Assembly: GCA_036651815.1 (NCBI GenBank)
Contig: JAVVXB010000020.1
Span: forward strand, 1-54,290
Direction: 5' to 3'
Length of the DNA stretch: 54,290 nt
Source of the DNA: JAVVXB01 sp036651815
GTDB taxonomy: Bacteria; Bacillota; Clostridia; Christensenellales; CAG-138
Part shown: in pieces, positions 1 to 7,850 of the stretch
How the letters are laid out: the number at the start of each line of letters is the position of its first letter
Position numbering within the stretch: the first letter of the stretch is position 1
Translations under genes and position numbers: made by a program
The notes under the pieces: generated by a model
Databases searched by the model: none
The model's input: only the letters and a program-made list of their open reading frames with translations
What the model was told of the DNA's origin: nothing

Positions 1-54
1 GATCGTACCCACGTTGACGTGCGGTTTCGTTCTTTCAAATTTTGCCTTTGCCAT
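1..54 (-). CDS. tuf: Elongation factor Tu, N-terminal fragment cut by the window edge
   Basis: The 18 visible codons on the minus strand read MAKAKFERTKPHVNVGTI, the usual N-terminus of EF-Tu just before the G1 loop. EF-Tu delivers aminoacyl-tRNA to the ribosome as a GTP complex. An AAGGAG ribosome-binding site lies at 66-71. The gene follows fusA by about 40 nt, the standard str-operon order, so it is probably co-transcribed with it. The rest lies outside the window. The call rests on a short but very conserved stretch. Confidence 0.93.
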   Translation of the reverse strand, partial: MAKAKFERTKPHVNVGTI

Positions 55-96
55 TTCTCAATAATCTCCTTTTATTCTTTCAATCGTTCAATCGTT

Positions 97-2178
97 TTAA
101 ATGCCGCTTTTTTGTTTACCAATCACGAGTTCCTGCACGGAACGCGGCACTTCCTCAAAGTGATCAAATTGCATGGAGAACGTTCCTCTGCCCTGTGTAC
201 GGCTCCGCAAATCCGTTGCATAGCCGAACATCTCCGAAAGCGGACACATCGCGCCCACCATCTGCGACGTTCCGCGCATTTCCATACCACTGACGCGCCC
301 ACGACGTGAGCTCAGATTACCCATCACGTCACCAAGGTATTCGTCAGGCATCATTACTTCAACCTTCATTATCGGTTCAAGCAACACGCAGTCGGCTTTC
401 TGCAGCGCTTCCTTGACCGCCAACGAACCAGCAATCGTAAAAGCTATTTCTGAGGAGTCCACCTCGTGATAAGACCCGTCCACTAGTGTTGCCTTGACGT
501 CCACGACCTCGTAACCACCCAATAAACCGGACTTAAGCGCTTCACGGATCCCCCTATCGACAGCTGGAATATACTCGCGCGGGATGACGCCGCCAACGAT
601 TTTGTCAACGAATTCATATCCGGCACCGGGTTCCTGCGGGCTGAATTCAACGACGCAGTCACCAAACTGACCGTGGCCACCGGACTGGCGAACAAATCTG
701 CCCTGCGCTTTCACGGTCTTACGCATGGTTTCCTTGTAGGATACCTGCGGGTTACCCACGCGGGCTTCCACATGGAATTCACGAATCAGCCGATCAACGA
801 TGATCTCCAGATGTAGCTCGCCCATGCCGGCAATAATCGTCTGTCCCGTCTCCTGATCTGTATAGGTACGGAAGGTTGGATCCTCCTCGGAGAGTTTCTG
901 CAGCGCGATGGACATCTTTTCCTGGCCAACCTTTGTTTTGGGTTCAATGGCCACCTGAATAACGGGATCCGGAAAAATCATACTTTCAAGCAGCAACTGA
1001 CGGTTTTCCGAACAGAGCGTATCCCCCGTACTCGTGTCCTTCAGTCCCACGATAGCCGCGATATCACCGGAGTGAATTTCTTCAAGCTCCGTGCGTGCAT
1101 CCGCATGCATCAGCAGAATACGGCCAACGCGCTCACGTTTATTCTTGGAAGCATTGTAGGCATATGAACCGGCTTTAAGCGTACCGCCATATACGCGAAC
1201 AAACGAGAGCTTGCCCACATACGGATCGGTCACGATCTTGAATGCCAACGCCGCAAAGGGGCCGTTGTCGTCCGGTTTCACCAAGATCTCCTCCGTGCCG
1301 TCCTTCACTGTTCCCTTTGCATCGGGAATGTCAAGGGGGCTGGGGAGATAATCCACAATTGCATTTAGCAGCGGCTGAACCCCTTTGTTACGATAGGAGG
1401 TACCGCAGCACACGGGAACCACACGACCGGACAAGGTTGCTTTACGAATGACGGGAATCAGCTCCTCTGCCGTAAACCATTCGCCATTAAAATAACGTTC
1501 CATGAGCGACTCGTCTTCGTCGATGATGGCATCGAGCAGCTTTGCACGCTGCTCCTTGGCAAGCTGGTACATGTCCGCAGGAATTTCTTCCTGACGAACG
1601 TCCGTGCCGTCATCGCTGTAGTAGACTTCCGCCTTCATCGCCACAAGGTCAATAATGCCCCGGAATTGAGCTTCGCTGCCGATGGGCAACTGGATGGGCA
1701 GTGCGTTCGCGCCAAGACGGTCACGCATCATGTCGCAGACACGATAGAAGTCTGCGCCAGTAATGTCCATCTTATTGACATAGGCAATGCAGGGTACGCC
1801 ATACTTCATGGCTTGCCGCCAGACGGTCTCAGACTGTGGTTCAACGCCGCCCTTGGCACAAAAAACTGCCACGGCTCCGTCTAAAACGCGCAGCGAACGC
1901 TCCACCTCAACTGTAAAGTCTACGTGGCCTGGCGTGTCGATGATGTTGATGCGATGACCGCGCCAAAATGCAGTGGTTGCGGCAGATTGAATCGTAATGC
2001 CACGTTCCTGCTCCTGCACCATAAAATCCATGGTAGCGGCGCCTTCATGCACCTCGCCAACCTTGTGAATCATGCCCGTATAGAACAAAATTCGCTCGGT
2101 GGTCGTGGTCTTACCAGCATCGATGTGTGCCATGATGCCGATATTTCTTGTCTGTTCTAATGTAGTATCTCTAGGCAA
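97..2178 (-). CDS. fusA: Translation elongation factor G
   Basis: A 693-aa protein of full EF-G length. It opens with the G1 loop AHIDAGKTTTTERIL, followed by the switch and G3 motif DTPGHVDFT and the G4 motif NKMD, then domains II to V (for example the domain IV segment around GGVIPREY). It is the GTPase that translocates tRNA and mRNA on the ribosome. The start is a TTG at 2178-2176; AAGGG at about 2186-2190 gives 8 nt spacing, and this start yields the family N-terminus MPRDTTLEQTRNIGI. It lies in the str operon between rpsG and tuf. A structured 190-nt gap precedes it, unlike the tight rpsL-rpsG junction. Confidence 0.98.
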   Translation of the reverse strand: MPRDTTLEQTRNIGIMAHIDAGKTTTTERILFYTGMIHKVGEVHEGAATMDFMVQEQERGITIQSAATTAFWRGHRINIIDTPGHVDFTVEVERSLRVLDGAVAVFCAKGGVEPQSETVWRQAMKYGVPCIAYVNKMDITGADFYRVCDMMRDRLGANALPIQLPIGSEAQFRGIIDLVAMKAEVYYSDDGTDVRQEEIPADMYQLAKEQRAKLLDAIIDEDESLMERYFNGEWFTAEELIPVIRKATLSGRVVPVCCGTSYRNKGVQPLLNAIVDYLPSPLDIPDAKGTVKDGTEEILVKPDDNGPFAALAFKIVTDPYVGKLSFVRVYGGTLKAGSYAYNASKNKRERVGRILLMHADARTELEEIHSGDIAAIVGLKDTSTGDTLCSENRQLLLESMIFPDPVIQVAIEPKTKVGQEKMSIALQKLSEEDPTFRTYTDQETGQTIIAGMGELHLEIIVDRLIREFHVEARVGNPQVSYKETMRKTVKAQGRFVRQSGGHGQFGDCVVEFSPQEPGAGYEFVDKIVGGVIPREYIPAVDRGIREALKSGLLGGYEVVDVKATLVDGSYHEVDSSEIAFTIAGSLAVKEALQKADCVLLEPIMKVEVMMPDEYLGDVMGNLSSRRGRVSGMEMRGTSQMVGAMCPLSEMFGYATDLRSRTQGRGTFSMQFDHFEEVPRSVQELVIGKQKSGI

Positions 2179-2249
2179 ATGTGTATCCCTTTTCTTGTAA
2201 TTTTCGATTGCCGGGTTTCATATGCGAAGTATTCTAAAATCAAATGCAG

Positions 2250-2345
2250 TTACGGAGTTTCGGCGCGACCGCATCGGATGCAGCCATAGGGCGGGTGCGT
2301 TTCCGTTTAAAGGAAACGTTGCGTCCTGCGCCGAAGTCTCGTAAA
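2250..2345 (-). promoter_or_regulatory. Structured RNA element between rpsG and fusA (candidate leader)
   Basis: In the 191-nt gap between rpsG and fusA, TTCGGCGC at 2259-2266 pairs perfectly with GCGCCGAA at 2328-2335. The pairing extends by GAG/CTC (2255-2257 with 2338-2340) and encloses a second hairpin, CGTTTCC/GGAAACG (2298-2304 with 2312-2318). No run of T follows, so it does not look like a terminator. It could be a translational control site or a processing site for fusA-tuf. Its function is inferred only from fold and position. Confidence 0.5.
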
Positions 2346-2369
2346 TGCATCGGCTTCGAATCCTCGATG

Positions 2370-2840
2370 TTACCAGCGATAGTGAGCAAACGCACGGTTG
2401 GCTTCCGCCATCTTATGCGTATCTTCCTTCTTCTTGAAAGCGTTACCTGCGGAGTTCGCGCCATCCATAATTTCGCCGGCAAGGCGCTCTGCGATGGTGC
2501 GTTCACTGCGTTTGCGCGCAAACGTCACGAGCCAACGCAGGCCCAGTGTCTGACGGCGCTCTGGACGAATTTCAATCGGAACCTGATAGGTGGAGCCGCC
2601 GACACGGCGTGCTTTCACCTCAAGCACAGGCATAATATTCTCGATGGCCTGCGAAAAAACCTCGCCCGCTTCGCGGCCAGTTTTTTCCTTGATGCGATCA
2701 AACGCGTCATAGACCGCCTTTTGAGCGACACCGCGTTTGCCATCGAGCATAACCTGATTAATCAGCTTCGTTACGACCACACTGTTGTAAATAGGGTCAG
2801 TCAGCACTTCGCGCTTGGGAATAAAACCTCTTCTTGGCAT
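2370..2840 (-). CDS. rpsG: 30S ribosomal protein S7
   Basis: A 156-aa protein, the normal length. It starts MPRRGFIPKREVLTDP and contains the typical segments KLINQVMLDGKRG, GGSTYQVPIEIRPERR and the C-terminal ANRAFAHYRW. S7 is a primary 16S rRNA binder that nucleates assembly of the 30S head and forms part of the E site. A GGAGGG-type ribosome-binding site lies just upstream and the gene follows rpsL by 14 nt, so the two are surely co-transcribed. Nothing odd is seen. Confidence 0.98.
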   Translation of the reverse strand: MPRRGFIPKREVLTDPIYNSVVVTKLINQVMLDGKRGVAQKAVYDAFDRIKEKTGREAGEVFSQAIENIMPVLEVKARRVGGSTYQVPIEIRPERRQTLGLRWLVTFARKRSERTIAERLAGEIMDGANSAGNAFKKKEDTHKMAEANRAFAHYRW

Positions 2841-2854
2841 AACTTATACCCTCC

Positions 2855-3229
2855 TTACTTCTTCGGGCGCTTGGCGCCATAGAGTGAACGGCTCTGCTTG
2901 CGGTTGGCAACGCCAGCGGTATCCAGCGCACCACGAACGATATGGTAACGCACACCAGGCAGGTCCTTCACACGGCCGCCGCGGATGAGTACCACGGAGT
3001 GCTCCTGCAGGTTGTGGCCGATACCAGGAATATATGCGGTACCCTCCAGGCCATCGGTCAGACGGACACGCGCAATTTTCCGCAGAGCGGAGTTCGGCTT
3101 TTTCGGCGTCATGGTACGCACCGCCGTGCAAACGCCACGGCGCTGCGGACACTGTTTCAAAATCGGTGCATCGGATTTATATTCCACCTGTTCTCTGCCT
3201 TTGCGAACCAATTGGTTAATAGTCGGCAT
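2855..3229 (-). CDS. rpsL: 30S ribosomal protein S12
   Basis: A 124-aa protein of family length that starts MPTINQLVRKGRE. It contains the decoding-centre loop TPKKPNSALRK, whose lysine is the classical streptomycin-resistance position, and the second loop GGRVKDLPGVRYH, whose Asp is methylthiolated by RimO in many bacteria. S12 sits at the decoding site and controls accuracy. It is the first ribosomal gene of the str cluster here. A GGAGG sequence lies upstream of the ATG at 3229. Confidence 0.98.
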   Translation of the reverse strand: MPTINQLVRKGREQVEYKSDAPILKQCPQRRGVCTAVRTMTPKKPNSALRKIARVRLTDGLEGTAYIPGIGHNLQEHSVVLIRGGRVKDLPGVRYHIVRGALDTAGVANRKQSRSLYGAKRPKK

Positions 3230-3275
3230 GAAAGTTCCTCCAAATCAATCTTTTCTGTTCTATCTATCTAAATTA

Positions 3276-3404
3276 CAGTTCCCTGCAACCCCTCGTAGGG
3301 AACATTGTAGCCATTATTTCTTTTCTGTTAGCAGAAAAGAATACGCACAGGACGTTATCAGCCTTCAGAACCCACCCTGCATCGGAATCAATAACGGGTT
3401 CTGC
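3276..3404 (-). promoter_or_regulatory. Possible rpsL leader with three inverted repeats
   Basis: The 256-nt gap upstream of rpsL holds three separate stem-forming repeats. CAGAACCC/GGGTTCTG lies at 3366-3373 and 3396-3403. TTCTTTTCTG/CAGAAAAGAA lies at 3318-3327 and 3332-3341, a perfect 10-bp stem with a 4-nt loop. GTTCCCT/AGGGAAC lies at 3278-3284 and 3297-3303. None is followed by a T run on the minus strand, so they are not clear terminators. They may form a leader or processing region for rpsL-rpsG-fusA-tuf. No known r-protein leader family was recognised. Confidence 0.4.
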
Positions 3405-3485
3405 GGTCGATTGCTTCCCCCGCTTCCTAGTGGGAATGATTAGAAGCCGTCGAACGTGTATTGTATCAGCATTTGCCGCACAATG

Positions 3486-4232
3486 TCAATTGTTTTCTTG
3501 TTCCAGCGCGTCTCCCTGCACATCTTCCGCCGTGCCCAGACCACGCGCAAGACGGCTTTTGCTGAACAGGACCTTCGTTCCCGACTGCTTGGTAATGGGC
3601 ATCCACCCTTTTTGCAGCATACCTGCAATCACCGGATGTTCCAGCACATCCACATACATGATGCGCGCACATTTTTTCTTGAAATGCTTCCCCCAGAGTC
3701 GGCCCACCAAAATACCAACGCCGATCAGCAGCAACCAGAGAACAAGCGGTAGAAACGAACCCATCCGATTCAGCGGAGCAGACACCGCATCGATTGAAAT
3801 CAGCAACAGTCCCGCCACACCCAATACAATCGGAATCACTATTGGCAAATATTCCAACAGAAGAAATCTCCGCCGGCAGGCGGAACAGATGGACATCTGC
3901 ACCGGAATCATCGTGCCGATCTTAAGCTGTCGCTTGCCTAACAGCCATCTTTGCACCCGCTTTGGCTCTGGATGCGCCATATCCAATATGGCGTATCCTT
4001 TGCGCTTGCCCTTTGGCTCCATTTTGCAAAACTGGCAGTCCCGGGCAGTAAACAACTGAGACACGCCGCCTTCCGGCAGAAGCGTTTCGTATAGCGCAAT
4101 GTCCTGCAATATGCCCGCTTTGTTGTCACTGTTCCTCACCGTGCAGGCTTCGCAGGTATGCATATTGAGCAAACGGCAGCATTTGGTACCGGAAAGCTCA
4201 CATTCCGGATTGACTGGCAGATGTTCCATCAT
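3486..4232 (-). CDS. Unknown cysteine-rich protein with two membrane segments
   Basis: A 248-aa protein that I do not recognise. The first 120 residues are cytosolic-looking and carry paired cysteines (C18/C19, C27-x-x-C30, C66-x-x-C69, C116-x-x-C119), suggesting one or two zinc ribbons. Two hydrophobic helices follow at about 124-148 and 158-178, then a basic C-terminal domain starting HFKKKC. A GGAGG lies 3 nt before the first ATG and 6 nt before a second ATG at 4229, so the second may be the true start. It lies 37 nt after rpoC and before rpsL, where many Bacillota carry a small L7Ae-like gene. Position suggests co-transcription with rpoBC; the role is unknown. Confidence 0.75.
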   Translation of the reverse strand: MMEHLPVNPECELSGTKCCRLLNMHTCEACTVRNSDNKAGILQDIALYETLLPEGGVSQLFTARDCQFCKMEPKGKRKGYAILDMAHPEPKRVQRWLLGKRQLKIGTMIPVQMSICSACRRRFLLLEYLPIVIPIVLGVAGLLLISIDAVSAPLNRMGSFLPLVLWLLLIGVGILVGRLWGKHFKKKCARIMYVDVLEHPVIAGMLQKGWMPITKQSGTKVLFSKSRLARGLGTAEDVQGDALEQENN

Positions 4233-4269
4233 TTTCCTCCAATTGAACCTTCATACGACAATCCACGTT

Positions 4270-7200
4270 TTATGCAATCGGTCGAAAGCCATCCTGCGTT
4301 TTTTCGTGTACCGTCACGTTCTTGTATCGTTTCATCCCTACGCCGGCTGGAATCAGTTTTCCGATGATCACGTTTTCTTTCAGCCCGACCAATGGATCGA
4401 TCTTGCCCTTGATAGCAGCTTCCGTCAGTACACGGGTGGTTTCCTGGAACGACGCAGCCGACAGGAACGAATCCGTAGCCAGCGAAGCCTTTGTAATTCC
4501 GAGGAGCTTGCGCTTGGCGATGGCGGGACGGCCATCCGCCTCCACAATCTTGAGATTCGCGTCCTCGAACTTGAAGATATCAACCAGTTCGCCCGGCAGC
4601 ATGATGGTATCTCCGTTGTCCTCGACCTGAACTTTTCTGAGCATCTGGCGAATGATGATCTCGATATGCTTATCGGAGATTTCAACACCCTGAAGGCGAT
4701 AAACACTCTGCACTTCCTTGAGCAGATACGCCTGCACGCCCTTAATTCCTTTAATCTTCAGGATATCGTGCGGATTGATGGAACCTTCTGTCAATTCGTC
4801 GCCAGCCTCAACCAACGCGCCGTCCTGCACCTTGATTTTTGAGCCAAACGGGATGAGATAGCTCTCCGTTTCTCCTTCCGCGTTGCTGACAGTCGCCTCG
4901 CGGCGTTTCTTGGAATCATCAAAATGCACCGTGCCGTTGATTTCAGAGATGACCGCAAGTCCCTTTGGCTTTCTGGCCTCAAACAGTTCCTCCACACGGG
5001 GAAGACCCTGTGTAATATCGTCCGCACTCGCCACGCCGCCGGTATGGAAGGTTCGCATGGTCAGCTGCGTACCAGGTTCACCGATGGCCTGTGCCGCAAT
5101 GATACCAACGGCTTCTCCAATGTTAACAGGCGCACCGGTAGCCAGATTCGAGCCGTAGCATTTTGCACAGACGCCATGGTTGCTTCGGCAGGTGAATACC
5201 GAGCGGCAGGTAACGCTCTTGATGTCTGCCTTTTCAATCGCCTCTGCCTGTTCGAAGCTGACCATTTCACCAGCCTCCACCAGCACCGCACCGGTCTTCG
5301 GGTCGATGACCGGTTCGACCGTGAAGCGGCCAAGTACACGCGCTTTCAGCGGTTCGATGAGCTTGTTGCCTTCCTTGATCTCAGTAATGACCATCCCCTT
5401 GGGCATTTCGCCGCGTTTTTCAAAGCAGTCTTCTTCGCGCACAATCACATCCTGCGATACGTCCACAAGTCGGCGGGTCAGATAACCAGAGTCTGCAGTA
5501 CGCAGTGCCGTATCGGCCAAGCCCTTGCGCGCACCATGCGAGGAAATGAAGAATTCCAGTACGGATAGGCCTTCACGGAAGTTTGCCCGAATCGGAACCT
5601 CGATAATCTGGCCACTCGGGTCAGCCATCAACCCACGCATACCTGCCAACTGGCGGATCTGTGCGGTAGAACCACGCGCACCGGAATTTGCCATCATGTA
5701 GATGGGGTTAAACGGATCGAGCGAATCCATCAAGGCTTTGCTCACCAGCTCTGTGGTTTCTTCCCATACCTTAATGACGCGCCCTCTGCGCTCCGCGTTG
5801 CTCAATAAGCCCATGCGGAAAAGGTTATCAATTTCAACAACCTTCACCTCTGCGTCCGTAATAAACTGTTTCTTTGCAGCTGGCACCTGAATATCCTGGA
5901 AGCCGACGGTGATCCCGCCGCGGGTTGAATAGGTAAATCCAAGTGTTTTAATGCGGTCGAGTACCTCGCTCGTGGTGGTCGGTCCATGCTTTCTGTAGCA
6001 GCGGTCAACCACGTTGCCAAGATCCTTCTTGACCACCAAATGATCGATCTCCAGCTTAAACATGTCGTCAAGCGTATTGCGCTCCACAAAGCCCATGTCC
6101 TGCGGAATCGCGTTGTTGAACAGAATCCGTCCCACCGTGGTGTCAATGACCTTGCGGTATTTCTTCCCCTGCCATTCACGTTCGATGCGGATCTTAACCT
6201 TGGCCTGTAGCGAAACGTCGTTGGTCTCGTATGCCATGATCGCCTCGTCCTCAGAGTGGAAGATTTTTCCCTCACCCTTTGAGCCGGGACGTTCCAATGT
6301 TAGATAATAGCAGCCGATGACAATGTCCTGTGTGGGCGACACGACCGGACGGCCATCTTGGGGCTTTAAAATATTATTGCTGGCCAACATAAGGAAACGG
6401 GCTTCCGCCTGTGCCTCCACCGACAACGGCACGTGGACAGCCATCTGGTCGCCGTCAAAGTCAGCGTTATACGCGGTACAGACCAGTGGATGTAGCTTGA
6501 GCGCACGTCCTTCAACAAGTACTGGCTCGAATGCCTGAATGCCTAATCGATGCAACGTAGGCGCGCGGTTGAGCAGCACCGGATGATCCTTAATGACCTC
6601 TTCCAGCACGCCCCACACCGCCTGATCCACACGCTCCACCATGCGCTTTGCACCCTTGACGTTCTGGGCAAAGCCACCCTTGACCAGCTTCTTCATGACG
6701 AAGGGCTTAAAAAGTTCCAGCGCCATTTCCTTTGGCAAGCCGCATTGGTACATCTTGAGATCAGGGCCGACAACAATGACGCTTCGACCGGAATAGTCCA
6801 CCCGTTTGCCCAGCAAGTTCTGGCGGAAACGGCCTTGCTTGCCGCGCAGCATATCAGACAGAGACTTGAGCGGGCGGTTGCCCGGGCCAGTCACAGGCCG
6901 CGTACGGCGACCATTGTCGATGAGCGAGTCCACCGCTTCCTGCAACATGCGCTTCTCGTTGCGGACGATGATATCGGGCGCACGTAGCTCCAGCAACCGT
7001 TTGAGACGATTGTTTCGGTTAATTACGCGTCGATAGAGATCGTTCAGATCGGAGGTCGCAAAACGGCCGCCATCCAACTGCACCATCGGGCGGATTTCCG
7101 GCGGAATCACAGGCAATACGGTCAAAATAATCCATTCTGGCTTGTTACCGCTGGTTATAAATGCTTCCACGACTTCAAGCCGCTTGATGGCATTGGCGCG

Positions 7201-7809
7201 TTTTTGGCCAGTTGCATTGGTAATCTCCTCACGCAGTTCCAACCCAAGTTTGGGCAGATCCATCTGCTTGAGCAGTTCACGGATCGCTTCCGCACCCATG
7301 CCAGCCTTAAACGCTTTGGCCCCGAACTGTTCCTGTGCCTCGCGGTATTCTTTGTCCGAGAGAATCTGCTTATACTGCAGCGGCGTCTCTCCTGGATCGG
7401 TCACCACGAACGAGGCAAAGTAGAGCACCTGCTCCAATGCGCGGGGGCTCATGTCCAGCAGCATTTTCATGCGGCAGGGGATGCCCTTAAAATACCAGAT
7501 ATGAGAAACCGGCACCGCCAGTTCAATATGTCCCATGCGCTCACGGCGTACTTTTGCGCGGGTAACCTCAACGCCGCACTTTTCGCAGACAATGCCCTTA
7601 TAGCGTCCGCGCTTATAGCGTCCGCAGTGGCACTCCCAGTCCTTGGTAGGCCCGAAGATACGCTCGCAGAAGAGGCCATCCTTTTCCGGTTTCAGCGTCC
7701 GATAGTTAATCGTCTCCGGTTTCTTAACCTCACCGTGCGACCATTCCATAATTTTCTCGGGCGATGCGAGCCCGATTTGCAGTGCGTCAAAATTCGTCAG
7801 TTCAAACAC
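4270..7809 (-). CDS. rpoC: DNA-directed RNA polymerase subunit beta'
   Basis: An 1179-aa protein of normal Bacillota length. The N-terminal zinc site is visible (ECHCGRYKRGRYKGIVCEKC), as are the catalytic Mg2+ loop NADFDGDQMAVH, the bridge-helix and trigger-loop region (GARGSTAQIRQLAGMRG), and the second zinc site with CRS...CAKCYGSN. With RpoB it forms the active centre of RNA polymerase. It starts 41 nt after rpoB on the same strand and is followed by the 248-aa membrane protein gene. No intein, split or large insertion is visible. Confidence 0.99.
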   Translation of the reverse strand: MFELTNFDALQIGLASPEKIMEWSHGEVKKPETINYRTLKPEKDGLFCERIFGPTKDWECHCGRYKRGRYKGIVCEKCGVEVTRAKVRRERMGHIELAVPVSHIWYFKGIPCRMKMLLDMSPRALEQVLYFASFVVTDPGETPLQYKQILSDKEYREAQEQFGAKAFKAGMGAEAIRELLKQMDLPKLGLELREEITNATGQKRANAIKRLEVVEAFITSGNKPEWIILTVLPVIPPEIRPMVQLDGGRFATSDLNDLYRRVINRNNRLKRLLELRAPDIIVRNEKRMLQEAVDSLIDNGRRTRPVTGPGNRPLKSLSDMLRGKQGRFRQNLLGKRVDYSGRSVIVVGPDLKMYQCGLPKEMALELFKPFVMKKLVKGGFAQNVKGAKRMVERVDQAVWGVLEEVIKDHPVLLNRAPTLHRLGIQAFEPVLVEGRALKLHPLVCTAYNADFDGDQMAVHVPLSVEAQAEARFLMLASNNILKPQDGRPVVSPTQDIVIGCYYLTLERPGSKGEGKIFHSEDEAIMAYETNDVSLQAKVKIRIEREWQGKKYRKVIDTTVGRILFNNAIPQDMGFVERNTLDDMFKLEIDHLVVKKDLGNVVDRCYRKHGPTTTSEVLDRIKTLGFTYSTRGGITVGFQDIQVPAAKKQFITDAEVKVVEIDNLFRMGLLSNAERRGRVIKVWEETTELVSKALMDSLDPFNPIYMMANSGARGSTAQIRQLAGMRGLMADPSGQIIEVPIRANFREGLSVLEFFISSHGARKGLADTALRTADSGYLTRRLVDVSQDVIVREEDCFEKRGEMPKGMVITEIKEGNKLIEPLKARVLGRFTVEPVIDPKTGAVLVEAGEMVSFEQAEAIEKADIKSVTCRSVFTCRSNHGVCAKCYGSNLATGAPVNIGEAVGIIAAQAIGEPGTQLTMRTFHTGGVASADDITQGLPRVEELFEARKPKGLAVISEINGTVHFDDSKKRREATVSNAEGETESYLIPFGSKIKVQDGALVEAGDELTEGSINPHDILKIKGIKGVQAYLLKEVQSVYRLQGVEISDKHIEIIIRQMLRKVQVEDNGDTIMLPGELVDIFKFEDANLKIVEADGRPAIAKRKLLGITKASLATDSFLSAASFQETTRVLTEAAIKGKIDPLVGLKENVIIGKLIPAGVGMKRYKNVTVHEKTQDGFRPIA

Positions 7810-7850
7810 AGTCTATACTCTCCTTAATGGCCGAATCCGTCAGCCCGCAC

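Noticed and set aside
2341..2360. A TTCGAATCC string resembling a tRNA T-arm
   Set aside because: No acceptor, D-arm or anticodon arm surrounds it; it lies in the structured rpsG-fusA gap.
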